Of a stretch of DNA of 64,000 bases, positions 53,922 through 63,760 are shown one piece after another. The DNA comes from Nocardia sp. BMG51109. Lineage in GTDB: Bacteria > Actinomycetota > Actinomycetes > Mycobacteriales > Mycobacteriaceae. The notes under the pieces are model-generated. The model was not told the DNA's origin. It saw nothing but the letters and a program-made list of their open reading frames with translations, and did not search any database. Position 1 is the stretch's first letter. Each line of letters opens with the position of its first letter. Where the stretch lies: assembly GCF_000526215.1 (NCBI RefSeq), contig NZ_JAFQ01000004.1:868001-932000 (forward strand), given 5' to 3'. The position numbers were made by a program, and so were the translations under genes.

Positions 53922-55316
53922 TCAGCCGAACGGCGGTGGGGCGGCGGGCTCCAGGCGTAGGACTCGGTTGCCGAGCATGATCTCGGCACCGTAGACCAGG
54001 GTCATGGGTTGCCGTGGCGCCAGGCGGATCCAGTCCTGGTAACCGGGCAGGCGGGCGTGGGTGCCGTTGGTGGAGCCCCGGTCGACGAGCGTCACATCCC
54101 AGTCGGCCAGGTGGATCTCGGCGTGTGCGCGGGACATTCCGCCGGAGGAGTCCTCGATCTTCAGCGGTATCAGACCGCGCTGGGCGGCGTCGGAGTTCTC
54201 CGGGTCGCGGCCGATCACCGCGTCGGTGGCCAGCAGATAGGACATGCCGTCGTCGAGCACCAGCATGCCCAGGGGCGGGCGGACCACCTCCGCCGGGTGC
54301 TGGGTCTGGTCGACCGGCATCCCGCACACGGTGCAGAACGCCGAGCGCGGATCGGTGGGATGCGCTCGCGCGCACTTGAATCCGACCACCCGCACGGTCG
54401 GCGAGTCGGCCCGTGTGGTCTCCTCCATCCGGCGCTCCAGATCCGGATCCGGCGGCGGTGCGGCGGCATCGGTTCCGGCCGCGGGAGTCTCGGCCGGAGG
54501 TGACTGCCGGGCACCGAAGTCCGTTCCGGGCGGCGGTGTTCCGGGATGCGGCTCCGGCGCCGGGCGCCCCAGCTGCGTCTCCGCCAGACGGCGCTCCCAC
54601 TGCGGATCGTCGGAGATTCGCGGATCGGGGTCGAGCGGTTGCCGGTTCGGGTCGGGCACCGTCTCCGGAGCAGGTTGCCGCGCACCGGCTTCCGGTGCGA
54701 TCGCCGAGGGCGGGCCCGGCTGCTCCGCCCGCCGATGCGCCCCTCCGTCGGTCCGTGCCCGATCGCGCGCCCGCGTCCGTTCCGCCTCGAACCACACGAT
54801 CGCGCCGGCGGCCGGGGCCACGCCCTCCACCAGCGATCCGATGCCCCGCTCCGGCAGTTCCGGGATCCGGCCCCGGTCGTCGTCGACGAACAGCGCCACG
54901 GCCCGCGACGGCGGCTCGGCCACCCGGTCGACGGTGAACGCCGCGTCCACGCCCCGATAGTGTTCGAGCCCGCGCTCCCCGGCCAGCACCGCCGTCACCG
55001 CGCCGTGCAGGAAGATCGCCACCCCGCCGGTGTCGGCCCGCGACAGGATGCCCAGATCGATCGGCCGGCCCGGGCTGATCTGCTCGGCATCGCGCATCAG
55101 CCAGCCCGTCGTCTCCCGGGCGATCAGCCGCCCGGGGCCGGCCGGGGCCTGTTCGGACGCCTCCGAGACCAGTTGGGCCAGCGCCTCGGCCGCCAGCATG
55201 GCCGGCGCGTCGGCATGGACCGGGCCGGGACCGCGATGGCCGACCAGCACCACCGCTCCGGCCACCCGCACCGCGACATGGCGACCGCCGACAACCTCGA
55301 CCTGCCGATCCCTCAA
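53922..55316 (-). CDS. FHA-domain protein with zinc-ribbon-like motif
   Basis: A 464-residue protein starting TTG 55316 behind GGAGG. Residues 1-175 are an unrecognised alpha/beta domain, and 180-305 a Pro/acidic disordered linker. A Cys-rich motif follows (Cys315, CTVCG at 328-331). The FHA domain spans 350-455, with GR369-D371, SRAH at 395-398 and STNG at 415-418, the phosphothreonine-binding residues. It is likely a Ser/Thr kinase signalling adaptor in the cytoplasm. It is divergent from the first DUF7373-like lipoprotein gene. Confidence 0.85.
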   Translation of the reverse strand: MRDRQVEVVGGRHVAVRVAGAVVLVGHRGPGPVHADAPAMLAAEALAQLVSEASEQAPAGPGRLIARETTGWLMRDAEQISPGRPIDLGILSRADTGGVAIFLHGAVTAVLAGERGLEHYRGVDAAFTVDRVAEPPSRAVALFVDDDRGRIPELPERGIGSLVEGVAPAAGAIVWFEAERTRARDRARTDGGAHRRAEQPGPPSAIAPEAGARQPAPETVPDPNRQPLDPDPRISDDPQWERRLAETQLGRPAPEPHPGTPPPGTDFGARQSPPAETPAAGTDAAAPPPDPDLERRMEETTRADSPTVRVVGFKCARAHPTDPRSAFCTVCGMPVDQTQHPAEVVRPPLGMLVLDDGMSYLLATDAVIGRDPENSDAAQRGLIPLKIEDSSGGMSRAHAEIHLADWDVTLVDRGSTNGTHARLPGYQDWIRLAPRQPMTLVYGAEIMLGNRVLRLEPAAPPPFG

Positions 55317-55451
55317 CGGAATCGACCTCCGGGGTAGCTCTGCGCGGTCGTCACCACATGCACCAGGTTAAGGCAAATGATTCGACGCCATCGCCGCCCG
55401 CCCCGCGGTCCGGTAATTTGAGACTCCACAGCTGGAGAAACGGGGGCTGTC

Positions 55452-56642
55452 ATGCGCCGCAGAACACCGGGACCGTTCGTTGTCGCGAGCCTCGTACTGG
55501 CGGGACTGCTGACCGGATGCGGCACGACCGGCACGCCGGTTCCGGCCGAAATCGATGTGCGCGCATTGGATGTCGGTCCGTACGCCACCGACCGGCACAG
55601 CTACGACCCGGGTCCGGGCGGCAAGGGCCCGCTGCTGGAGGGCATGCGGATGTCGCAGGCCGTGGTGCCGAGCGTCCGGATCGATCCGTCGCTGGCGGTC
55701 GGCGCGGGCGGCCGAGTGGTGGCCGACAGTGCCGACGCCACCGAGCATCTGCTCGCCGGTGTCGCCAAGCCGGTGCTGGACCGGCACCGGATGGTTGTCG
55801 GCTACGTCTCCGGCGGCAGCGACCGCGCCGACGCGGCCGCCCCGAACGCCACCTCGATCACCGATCTGGTCCTGCGTTTCCCGGATCCCGAGTCCGCGGC
55901 GGCGGCCGCCCGCGAACTCGAGGACACCGACTTCGGCGTGGCACCCGACCTGAACCGGAAGCTCACGGTGCCCTCCCACCCCGGCGCCTACGTGCACTAC
56001 CGGCCCGGCGTGCCCACCGTCGGCACCTTCATGGCGCACCGGGAATTCGTGATCTCGCTGTTCATCGAGCGGCCCAGCGCCGACGAACACGATCTGCTCG
56101 CCTGGGTGCGCAAGACCCTGGACGCGCAGACACCGGAGCTGGACCGTTTCCGGGCGACGCCGCGGGATCGGCTGGCCGAGCTGCCGGTGGATCCGGACCG
56201 GCTGCTGGCCCGGGCGGTCGTCCGGGATCGCTACCAGGTGGCCCATCCGGAGCGCTTCGCCGTCTTCGGCGCACCGGCCTTCGTGCACACCGCGGCCGAC
56301 GAGACCGCCCGGCAGCGCCTGGTCGACGACACCGGACTGGATGCCGTCGCCATCGCCGAGACCAGTTCGGTGCTGCGTGTGCGCGACGCCGACGCGGCCC
56401 TCCACCTGGTCGACGGGATGCTGTCGGCCGCGGGCCCGCAATACGACGACGCGACCGCGCCGAACGCGGTCCCGGGCGCGAAGTGCCTGCAGCTCAACGC
56501 CACCGGCGATCCCCAGAACGAATCCCGCTACCGCTGTTACGTTCCGTACCACCGGTACGTCCAGGCGGTCGTCGGCAGCGACCGGACGGACGTCGAGTAC
56601 CGCACGGCCGCCGCGTACGCGCTGATGGCGAACAACTACTGA
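55452..56642 (+). CDS. DUF7373-like lipoprotein, paralogue 1
   Basis: A 396-residue protein. Signal peptide and lipobox are LLTGCGTTG. Family landmarks are EIDVRALDVGPY soon after the anchor, a central ITDLVLRFPDPESAAAAARE segment, two late cysteines (GAKCLQLN, YRCYVPYHRY) and the ending YRTAAAYALMANNY. The same landmarks recur in the genes at 59926, 61137, 62524 and 63761. The role is unknown; it is probably a cell-envelope lipoprotein. Upstream is the FHA gene, downstream the T7SS-associated gene. Confidence 0.8.
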   Translation: MRRRTPGPFVVASLVLAGLLTGCGTTGTPVPAEIDVRALDVGPYATDRHSYDPGPGGKGPLLEGMRMSQAVVPSVRIDPSLAVGAGGRVVADSADATEHLLAGVAKPVLDRHRMVVGYVSGGSDRADAAAPNATSITDLVLRFPDPESAAAAARELEDTDFGVAPDLNRKLTVPSHPGAYVHYRPGVPTVGTFMAHREFVISLFIERPSADEHDLLAWVRKTLDAQTPELDRFRATPRDRLAELPVDPDRLLARAVVRDRYQVAHPERFAVFGAPAFVHTAADETARQRLVDDTGLDAVAIAETSSVLRVRDADAALHLVDGMLSAAGPQYDDATAPNAVPGAKCLQLNATGDPQNESRYRCYVPYHRYVQAVVGSDRTDVEYRTAAAYALMANNY

Positions 56643-56787
56643 CGATCCGGTAGCCGCCGGGTGGCTGCAGTAGGATTCCGCGAGACCTACGGAAGGGGGA
56701 GGGCGTGCACCGCGCCGCGAGAATCCTGTGGGCCGGGGCCGCCGTCCCGACGCCGCGCAGCGCCGAGCCGGGGGCAGCGGCCCGCTG

Positions 56788-58209
56788 ATGTCCACCGTCG
56801 AACTGGTCCTGACCGACACCCGGCTGTGGGCGCGCAGCGAGACCACGTACTGGAACGGCCCGCCGTCGATCGTGCCGGCCAGCGACGGCGCGAGTTTCGT
56901 TGTGGGAGAAGCATTGCGGCCGCAGTACCCGGCGGTGTCGGTGGTGCGGTTCGCGGAGGCCGACCGGATCGCGTATCCCACCATGCCGACCGCGGCCGAC
57001 GCGTTCGCGGTGCTGCTCGGCGCGGTGCTGACCAATCTGCGCCTGCCCGGCCCGTGCGAGCGCCTCACCGTGCTGGCCCCCTCCGAGTGGGGCCGGCGGC
57101 GCCGCGCGGCGGTGCGGGCGGCGGCGACGCGCCTGGCCGCCGAGGTGACGGTGGAACCGCTGGCGTTGCGGGCGGTCGCACTGGGCGCCAGCACCGCACA
57201 GGGCCAGCGGATCGCGGTCCTCGAGCCGAACCCGCTGACCACCACCGTGACCCTGGTCGGGCGCTCCGGCGCACGACTGTGGATCGACGCCTGCGAATAC
57301 GAGCCGGCCGTCGGGCTCACCGACGCCGGCGACGGGCCGGGACTCGCGGCGATCGCCGCGGTGGTGGCCCGGCTACTCGCCGGTCAGACACCGACCTATC
57401 TACTGGCCGTGGGTATTTCGGAGCCTCACCTGCTGGAGGGCCTGCGCGCGGCGATCACCGCGCAGTGCGGCTTCCCGGTCGATGTCCGCCCGGTCGCCGG
57501 TGCCGATCTGATCCGCGGGGCACAAGTGCCGGCCGCACTCCCCCAGCCGGGTCCGCCGGCCGGCCGGGCGATCGAGCCGCCGCCGGATCGAGAGGCCTCG
57601 CTGCGCGAGCATGCGATCGCGGCCCGGCCACCGCGGCGCCGCGCCCCGATGCTCCTGCTCGGCGCCGCCGTCGTCGTGCTCGCGGTGGTGGTGGGCGTGG
57701 CCGTGCTGCTCACGCGATCGCCGGACGACACGGCGGCGGATACGCGGGCAGCGACATCCGCCCCGGCGGCGACGCCCGACGCTCGGGCGGTCACCCGAAC
57801 GTTCGGCCGCGTCCGAGTTCCGGTGCCCGGGGGCTGGCACGTCGCATCCCGGTCGGACGCCCGCGCGGACCTGATGCCGGACGACGGTGCGCGCCGGCGG
57901 ATCACGCTCGCGCAGACCGATCTCACGCCCGGGGCCGGCATCGACGACGTCGCGCGCACCCTGGAGTCGCAGATGCGGCGCCGCCCGACGGGGACGGTCA
58001 CCGACCTGCACCGCACCTCCGACCCGAACGGCCGCCCCGGCCTGTCCTACGACGAGTACCCACCCGACGGCACGACGGTCCGCTGGCAGGTGGTCGTCGA
58101 CTCCGGGCTCCAGGTCAGCGTCGGGTGCCAATACCCTTCGGGCGATTGGCAACCCATGGCCGGCCCCTGCGCGCAGGTAGCCAACGATCTGCGGATCACA
58201 CCGCAATAG
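56788..58209 (+). CDS. Type VII secretion-associated protein (Rv3446c-like)
   Basis: A 473-residue protein. The N-terminal actin/Hsp70-like half has TVELVLTDTRLWARS and VLEPNPLTTTVTLVGRSGA. A single TM helix is at about 290-312 (MLLLGAAVVVLAVVVGVAVL). The external C-terminal domain (VRVPVPGGWHVASRSDARAD, VSVGCQYPSGDW, NDLRITPQ) is the domain found in Rv3446c, an ESX-4-locus protein. No ESX core genes are nearby. The last about 26 codons have a decayed copy downstream. Confidence 0.8.
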   Translation: MSTVELVLTDTRLWARSETTYWNGPPSIVPASDGASFVVGEALRPQYPAVSVVRFAEADRIAYPTMPTAADAFAVLLGAVLTNLRLPGPCERLTVLAPSEWGRRRRAAVRAAATRLAAEVTVEPLALRAVALGASTAQGQRIAVLEPNPLTTTVTLVGRSGARLWIDACEYEPAVGLTDAGDGPGLAAIAAVVARLLAGQTPTYLLAVGISEPHLLEGLRAAITAQCGFPVDVRPVAGADLIRGAQVPAALPQPGPPAGRAIEPPPDREASLREHAIAARPPRRRAPMLLLGAAVVVLAVVVGVAVLLTRSPDDTAADTRAATSAPAATPDARAVTRTFGRVRVPVPGGWHVASRSDARADLMPDDGARRRITLAQTDLTPGAGIDDVARTLESQMRRRPTGTVTDLHRTSDPNGRPGLSYDEYPPDGTTVRWQVVVDSGLQVSVGCQYPSGDWQPMAGPCAQVANDLRITPQ

Positions 58210-58576
58210 CGCCGCTCGGCCACACGACATCGACCGGCCCCACACGCGGCCCACGGCCCCACAGCAGAACCGCCTCACCGTACGGGCGATCCGCACTCCG
58301 AGGCCGAGCCCTGCGCGCAGGTGGTCCGCGACCTGCGGATCGTGCCGCAACAGCGCCGCTCGGTCACGTGGCATCCCGCGCACGGATGGTCCACGGCCTG
58401 CGAACCACGCCACCCTGGTACTGCCACGTCACTCGTCACGCCCCGCCGTTCCGGCATTTCAGCGCCCCGTCATCCCCGGCGTGCTTTGGGCGGGATCCAC
58501 CACCAGGACCCGTGGGATTCCGGTCCAGAACACGCCGGAATGACGGAGGCGACGTCACAGCACCAGGACCGGCTGG
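58210..58576. other. Intergenic region with decayed duplicate of the preceding gene end
   Basis: 58274-58363 resembles 58130-58219 with a 144-bp offset. The duplicate frame reads RTGDPHSEAEPCAQVV then RDLRIVPQQ, against PSGDWQPMAGPCAQVA then NDLRITPQ-stop. The rest of the region shows no convincing gene. It separates convergent genes. Confidence 0.65.
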
Positions 58577-59704
58577 TCACGGTGTGGGAGCACGCAGCAC
58601 CAGGACGGTGATCTCGCTGGGCGCGAAGACGCGCAGGGCCGGGCCCCAGAAACCGGTGCCCCGGCTGGTGTAGAGCTGGGTGCGCTCGCCGTGCCGGCTC
58701 AGGCCCGCCACGACGGGCTGGTCCAGGCGGACCAGATAGTGGAACGGCCAGATCTGGCCACCGTGCGTGTGCCCGGAAATCTGGAGTGCCACACCGGCTT
58801 CCACGGCCGCCGAGATCTGCTTGGGCTGGTGGGCCAGCAGCACCACCGGCACGTCCGGCGCGCCGGCGAGCGCGGCGGGCAGGTCCGGGCCGTGCCCGTC
58901 CAGTGCGACGCCCGTCGGATCGTCGATACCCGCGATCACCAGCCGATCGCCGCCCCGCTCGACGATCTCGTGCTGGTTGCGCAGCGGCCGCCAGCCGAGC
59001 GCGGTCAGGCATTCGATCCAGCCGAGCGCGTCGCCGAAGTACTCGTGGTTGCCGGTGATGTAGAACCGGCCCAGCCCGGCCTCGACCTTGCCGAGCGGTT
59101 CGACCTGAGCGCGCCGCCTCGCCACCGGCCCGTCCGCGAGATCGCCTGCGTGACAGACGATATCCGGCCGCTGCGCGTTGACGACCTCGACCACCCGGCG
59201 CGACCACCGCAGCCGGTCCAGCGCGGCGAAATGCGTATCGGTGATCACGACGGCCCGCAGGCCGTCGAGCCCCCGGCCCAGCCCCGGGATGGTCACCTCC
59301 ACCGTGCGGACCCGCGGCACCCGCCGGGCCTCCACCGTCCCCCACACCAGCAGCGCCGCCCACACCGCGAGCACCCCGACGGCCACGAGGCGCGACCGCG
59401 CCGGATCGTCCACGCCCGCGACGGTCAGTCCGGCCCGCACCACGGCGCCGATCACCGACCAGCTGAACAGCACCCACACCGCGCCCAGCAGCGTGTCGCC
59501 CACGATGACGGCGGCATCGGACTGTCTCGGCCCGTGCCCGAGCAGCAGGCCCGCGGGCAGGCAGACGAACCCGAGCAGGAACACCGCCGAGCCGGCCCAC
59601 AGCAGCGGGCCGCTACTCGTGCAATACACCAGCAGCCACCACGGAAGCAGGAACAGCAGGGCCGGAATTCCCAGAAACAGGGCCACGCGCGGAACGTATT
59701 TCAC
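58577..59704 (-). CDS. Membrane-anchored metallophosphoesterase
   Basis: A 375-residue protein from GTG 59704, with GAGGA upstream. About four N-terminal helices cover residues 5-125, followed by a calcineurin-like phosphoesterase domain. Metal motifs are VITDTHFAALD, CHAGDLADG, ITGNHEYFG and SGHTHGGQIWP. This is the YkuE/YaeI-like group, which acts on lipid or nucleotide phosphoesters at the membrane. No operon partner. Confidence 0.93.
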   Translation of the reverse strand: MKYVPRVALFLGIPALLFLLPWWLLVYCTSSGPLLWAGSAVFLLGFVCLPAGLLLGHGPRQSDAAVIVGDTLLGAVWVLFSWSVIGAVVRAGLTVAGVDDPARSRLVAVGVLAVWAALLVWGTVEARRVPRVRTVEVTIPGLGRGLDGLRAVVITDTHFAALDRLRWSRRVVEVVNAQRPDIVCHAGDLADGPVARRRAQVEPLGKVEAGLGRFYITGNHEYFGDALGWIECLTALGWRPLRNQHEIVERGGDRLVIAGIDDPTGVALDGHGPDLPAALAGAPDVPVVLLAHQPKQISAAVEAGVALQISGHTHGGQIWPFHYLVRLDQPVVAGLSRHGERTQLYTSRGTGFWGPALRVFAPSEITVLVLRAPTP

Positions 59705-59925
59705 CAGATCATCCTCGTCGCACCGAGCGAACCGCGCCACCTCACCGATGCGGCGGCCGCACGGGTACCGCACCCGGTCGCGCTCGCGAGCAACAGCGGA
59801 GCCCCGAAAATCACCGGTGCCCGATTCGTCCCCTCGGGTGCTATGTTGTCAACCGCTCGACGGCGGCGCCTGCGCCCGGCCAATCGGCCGCGCCGGAGGT
59901 GGCCGAGTTCCGACGGAGGGGATGT

Positions 59926-61140
59926 ATGCGGAGGACCACGGGACTCCTGGCGGCCGCGCTGGTTGCCACGCTGGCGGCGGCCGGGTGCGGATCGGACGGC
60001 AGCGACGCCGCGGCGCCGCCTCCTGCCCCGCCCGTCGAAATCGGCTCGCTCGATCTCGGGCCCTACAGCCCGCAACCTCGCGATATGGGCACCCCGAAGA
60101 ATATGGAGCAGGCCAGGCAGATCGAGGCGGAGCGGCTCGGCAATTACGTGCCGCTGCCCTCGGATATCGATCCGGGATTCGTGCATCCCGCGCCGTTCTC
60201 CGCGATGGTGTTCATCGATCCGGAGCATTCGCTGCTCAACGACATCATCAAGGTCGACGTCGAGCGGTTCCGCGCGGACGCACCCGATCTCGTCGGCGGC
60301 TTCGGCAGCTACGCCCGCAACGACCCGTACAACCAGGGCATGGAACTGGCCAATACCGTGCTGCTGTTCCCCGACGAGCAGAAGGCCGCGGCCGCCGCGG
60401 CCGCGCTGGAGCGCACCGACTTCTCGTTCAACGACCGGAATCAGCCGGTTCCGGTCGCGAAATACCCGGACGCGCACGCGCACTGGGATCCGACCGTGCA
60501 GTCGATCGGATCGTGGTACGCCACCGGGCGTTTCGTGGTCTACACCTGGATCTACGACCAGGCCAAGGTGTGGCTGAACAAGGTGGATCAGCCGGTGCTG
60601 ACGGCGCTGCTGCAGAAGAGCCTGGACACCGTCGTACCCGCGATCGCCAAGTTCACACCGACCCCGCCCGATCAGCTGATGTCGAAGCCGATCGACGACG
60701 AGGGCATGCTCGGGCGGACATTGATCCGGCCCAAGGAGGACACCGACGGGGCCTGGCTGAATCCGCCGGGCGTGTACAACGCGCACGCGGCACTGCATTT
60801 CAGCACCGATCGGGTGGCGACACAGCAGAACTTCGACGAGGCCGGCGTGGACAAGTTCGCCGATTACGGCACAGAGCTGTACCGCGCGCGGGACGCCCGT
60901 TCCGCCGAAAAGCTTCGCGACGAACTCAGCAACGCGACACGGAATTTCCGCACCGCCGAGCCCCCGAAGAATCTCCCGGCCGCCAAATGCCGCGAGTACC
61001 ACGGAAAAGAACAGATGGCGACGCGCTACTACTGCTCGGTCGCTTACGGCCGGTATACCTCGATGGCCTGGGCCAACCAGTTGCTGGACGCACAGCAGCG
61101 GATCTCCGCGCAGTACGCGATGCTGGTGAACGCCGGATGA
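59926..61140 (+). CDS. DUF7373-like lipoprotein, paralogue 2
   Basis: A 404-residue protein; ACGGAGGGG precedes ATG 59926. Lipobox LAAAGCG. Landmarks are IGSLDLGPYSPQPRD, MELANTVLLFPDEQKAAAAA, SWYATGRFVVYTW, FTPTPPDQL, late cysteines (AAKCREYH, YYCSVAYGRY) and the end ISAQYAMLVNAG. It overlaps the next paralogue by 4 bp. It is closest to paralogue 4 by these segments (SLEQA/NMEQA, HLPLPVEIDP/YVPLPSDIDP). Confidence 0.82.
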   Translation: MRRTTGLLAAALVATLAAAGCGSDGSDAAAPPPAPPVEIGSLDLGPYSPQPRDMGTPKNMEQARQIEAERLGNYVPLPSDIDPGFVHPAPFSAMVFIDPEHSLLNDIIKVDVERFRADAPDLVGGFGSYARNDPYNQGMELANTVLLFPDEQKAAAAAAALERTDFSFNDRNQPVPVAKYPDAHAHWDPTVQSIGSWYATGRFVVYTWIYDQAKVWLNKVDQPVLTALLQKSLDTVVPAIAKFTPTPPDQLMSKPIDDEGMLGRTLIRPKEDTDGAWLNPPGVYNAHAALHFSTDRVATQQNFDEAGVDKFADYGTELYRARDARSAEKLRDELSNATRNFRTAEPPKNLPAAKCREYHGKEQMATRYYCSVAYGRYTSMAWANQLLDAQQRISAQYAMLVNAG

Positions 61141-62411
61141 ATGGGTCGACGGTGATGCGGGGAATGCGCGGGCTGGCGGGCGCGGTGGTCGCCGTCGGCC
61201 TGGTGGTGGCGCTGAGCGGCTGCGGTTCGACCATCGCGGGCACCGCGGGACCGAGCGAGGTCGATATCCGCAAGCTCGATGTCGGCTCCTATCCCATCGA
61301 ACCGGTGGATATCTACGCCGATTACCGGCCCGGCTTCTATGCCATGGGCGGCATCGGTGCGATGCGCCTGGCCGACTATGTGGCGACGGCCGTAGATGTC
61401 GACCCCCGGCTGACATTCAGTGCAGATTCGGGCGACTTCTCCGCCGGGGTGATGGATTCGCTGCTGGGCAAGACCGAGGCCACCGAGGAGATCGCCAAGC
61501 GCAACAAGATGCTGTTCGGCTTCAAATCCGAAGGCGGGGACCGCCTGACCTCCATCATCGACTACGGGTGGCCGGAGGTCAGCCGCCATACTCCCGGCGC
61601 GACGACCGTCAACATGCTGGTGATGCAGTTCCCCGACGCCGATTCGGCGCAGCGCGCCGCGCACGAGTTCTACCAGGCCGACGTCGAGGCGAACAAGGAC
61701 AGGACGCAGCCGATCCGGCTCTCGAAATACGCCGACGCACAAGGCCAGTGGCGCCCCGGGAGCCCGACCGGCCGTTCCTTCCTCGCGCACGGCTCCTACG
61801 TCGCCGCCGCCGTGGTCACCGCCGCGCAGCCGGATCAGGCCGCGATCAGCTCGCTCAGCGAGAAGGCCTACGACACCCAATTGCCACTGCTGGATCAGCT
61901 GAAACCGATCTCCGACGAGGAGACCCTGCATCTCCCGTGGGACCAGGACCACATCCTGAGTCGCACCCTGAATCCCGAGGAAACCTACAAACCCGGATTC
62001 ACCGGATTTCCGGGAATCTACGGCCGGCGTGGAATCCTGCAATTCCTGCCCTATCGCGCGCAGGCGAAACAGACCTTCGAGGCGATCGGCGCCGACCGAT
62101 TCGCCATCACCGACGCCGCCCTGCTGGCCCGGGCCGAGAGCGACGAATCCGCGAAAAGGGCCGCGGCCGAACGGCTCAGCATTTCGCCGGTGGCCAAGCA
62201 GGCCGATGCACCGGCCAATGTTCCCGATTCCACCTGCGTGGAGAACAAGGTCAGCAGCGTTCTGTCGTCGGACGCGGACGACAAGCGTTTCACCTGCATC
62301 GTCGTCTACCGCCAGTATGTGAGTTATCTGTCCGCCGATCAGCTGCTCGACGCCCATCAGCGGGCGGCCGCGCAGTACGCGCTCCTCGCGAACAGCCAGT
62401 GGCAGCCGTGA
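61137..62411 (+). CDS. DUF7373-like lipoprotein, paralogue 3
   Basis: A 424-residue protein starting ATG 61137, inside the previous stop (ATGA); ATG 61155 is a possible internal start. Lipobox VALSGCG. Landmarks are EVDIRKLDVGSYP, TVNMLVMQFPDADSAQRAAH, SKYADAQGQW, late cysteines (DSTCVENK, FTCIVVYRQY) and the end AAAQYALLANSQWQP. It is cotranslated with paralogue 2, so the products may act together at the envelope. Confidence 0.82.
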   Translation: MNGSTVMRGMRGLAGAVVAVGLVVALSGCGSTIAGTAGPSEVDIRKLDVGSYPIEPVDIYADYRPGFYAMGGIGAMRLADYVATAVDVDPRLTFSADSGDFSAGVMDSLLGKTEATEEIAKRNKMLFGFKSEGGDRLTSIIDYGWPEVSRHTPGATTVNMLVMQFPDADSAQRAAHEFYQADVEANKDRTQPIRLSKYADAQGQWRPGSPTGRSFLAHGSYVAAAVVTAAQPDQAAISSLSEKAYDTQLPLLDQLKPISDEETLHLPWDQDHILSRTLNPEETYKPGFTGFPGIYGRRGILQFLPYRAQAKQTFEAIGADRFAITDAALLARAESDESAKRAAAERLSISPVAKQADAPANVPDSTCVENKVSSVLSSDADDKRFTCIVVYRQYVSYLSADQLLDAHQRAAAQYALLANSQWQP

Positions 62412-62523
62412 GACCGGTGCGCTGGTGCTAGATTTTCCCGGTACTCGCCGGGCGGCCGCGTCGGCTTCCTCCGGTGAGACGGCCGCTTGCTCGATGCGGC
62501 CGGGGTGATTTCGGAGGGGACGG

Positions 62524-63738
62524 ATGAACAGGCTCACGCGGACGCTGGCCGCTGTCGCGCTCACGTTCGTGGTGGCGAATACCGCCGCATGTGGTTCCGG
62601 CGAGGATCACCCGCCGGCCGATCCGGCCGTCGATCTGAGTCGGCTGAACGTCGGGAACAATCCGACGCAGCCCAAGGAATACGGCAAGGCGACCAGCCTG
62701 GAACAGGCGAAGCTACTGGAGGCCATGCGGTTGGGCGATCATCTGCCGCTGCCGGTGGAGATCGATCCGGCGGTGAAATATGCCGCGCCCCAGGCCGATT
62801 CCCTGGCGCGGACTTTCATCTCCTTCGACACGCAGCTCTATCACGCGCTGTCGCCGGCGGACGCCAACCGACTCAACGGTGAGGTCAAGGGCTTCCTCTG
62901 CGGCTTCGCGACAACCGGGCAGACCGATCCCGTGGCCGACCTGTCCATCGGTGTCAGCAATCTCGTCATGCTCTTCGAGAACGAGCAGAATGCGACCGAG
63001 GCCGCCGATCTCATGGCCCGGGCCGACCTGGAGTCGACGCCGGGTACCACGCCCGTCGGTGTCGGCAAATACCCTGCGGCGCATGCGCAGTCGACCTATC
63101 CCGGGGAACTGAAGTCCTGGTACGCGACGGGTCGGTACGTCATTTTCAGCGTCGCCTACGACAACGTCATGGGGCAGTTCGAGAAGGCCGACCTGTCCCG
63201 GGCGACGCCGTATGTGGAAAAGAGTATCGAGGCCAATACTCGTGCGGTGCAGAGTTTCACACCGACACCGTCCGATCAGCTGCTGCAACTCGACGTCGAT
63301 CCGGACCGGATGCTCGGCCGGGCACTGCCGACGGTGACCGTCGATCAATCGCAGCGGGGCATACCGGGCCGGTACGACCGGCACGGCGGGCTGCAGTTCT
63401 CGGCCGATCCGCAGGAAGATACACCCCTGTTCGAGGAAACCGGGGTGGACCGGATCTCCTGGAACGGCGGCTTCGTATATCGGGCGCGCGATGCCGCCGG
63501 CGCTCGGCGGATCGCCGAACTGAAGTCGGCTCCGAGCAAGCAGTTGCGCACCGTCGAAGCGCCGAAGGAACTGCCGGCGGCCCGGTGTCTCGGCCTGAAG
63601 GTTCCCAGCCAGTACTCGATCAACTACTACTGCACGGTCTCGTTCGACCGGTACGCGGCCAGGGTGGCGGCGAACCAGCTGGCAGACGTGCATCAACGGA
63701 TATCCGCGCAGTACGCCCTGCTGGCGAACGGCCGCTGA
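62524..63738 (+). CDS. DUF7373-like lipoprotein, paralogue 4
   Basis: A 404-residue protein with GGAGGGGACGG before ATG 62524. The signal peptide ends in VANTAACGSG (lipobox TAAC). Landmarks are LSRLNVGNNPTQPKEYG, LSIGVSNLVMLFENEQNATE, SWYATGRYVIFSV, FTPTPSDQLL, late cysteines (AARCLGLK, YYCTVSFDRY) and the end ISAQYALLANGR. Separated from paralogue 3 by 112 bp, so it may have its own promoter. Confidence 0.82.
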   Translation: MNRLTRTLAAVALTFVVANTAACGSGEDHPPADPAVDLSRLNVGNNPTQPKEYGKATSLEQAKLLEAMRLGDHLPLPVEIDPAVKYAAPQADSLARTFISFDTQLYHALSPADANRLNGEVKGFLCGFATTGQTDPVADLSIGVSNLVMLFENEQNATEAADLMARADLESTPGTTPVGVGKYPAAHAQSTYPGELKSWYATGRYVIFSVAYDNVMGQFEKADLSRATPYVEKSIEANTRAVQSFTPTPSDQLLQLDVDPDRMLGRALPTVTVDQSQRGIPGRYDRHGGLQFSADPQEDTPLFEETGVDRISWNGGFVYRARDAAGARRIAELKSAPSKQLRTVEAPKELPAARCLGLKVPSQYSINYYCTVSFDRYAARVAANQLADVHQRISAQYALLANGR

Positions 63739-63760
63739 CCACCGAGAGCAGGACATGCGC

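Noticed and set aside
59178..60000. Long + strand open frame joining into paralogue 3 (starting 59178)
   Set aside because: The part before 61137 runs antisense to the metallophosphoesterase and out of frame with paralogue 2. Only the segment from 61137 codes.
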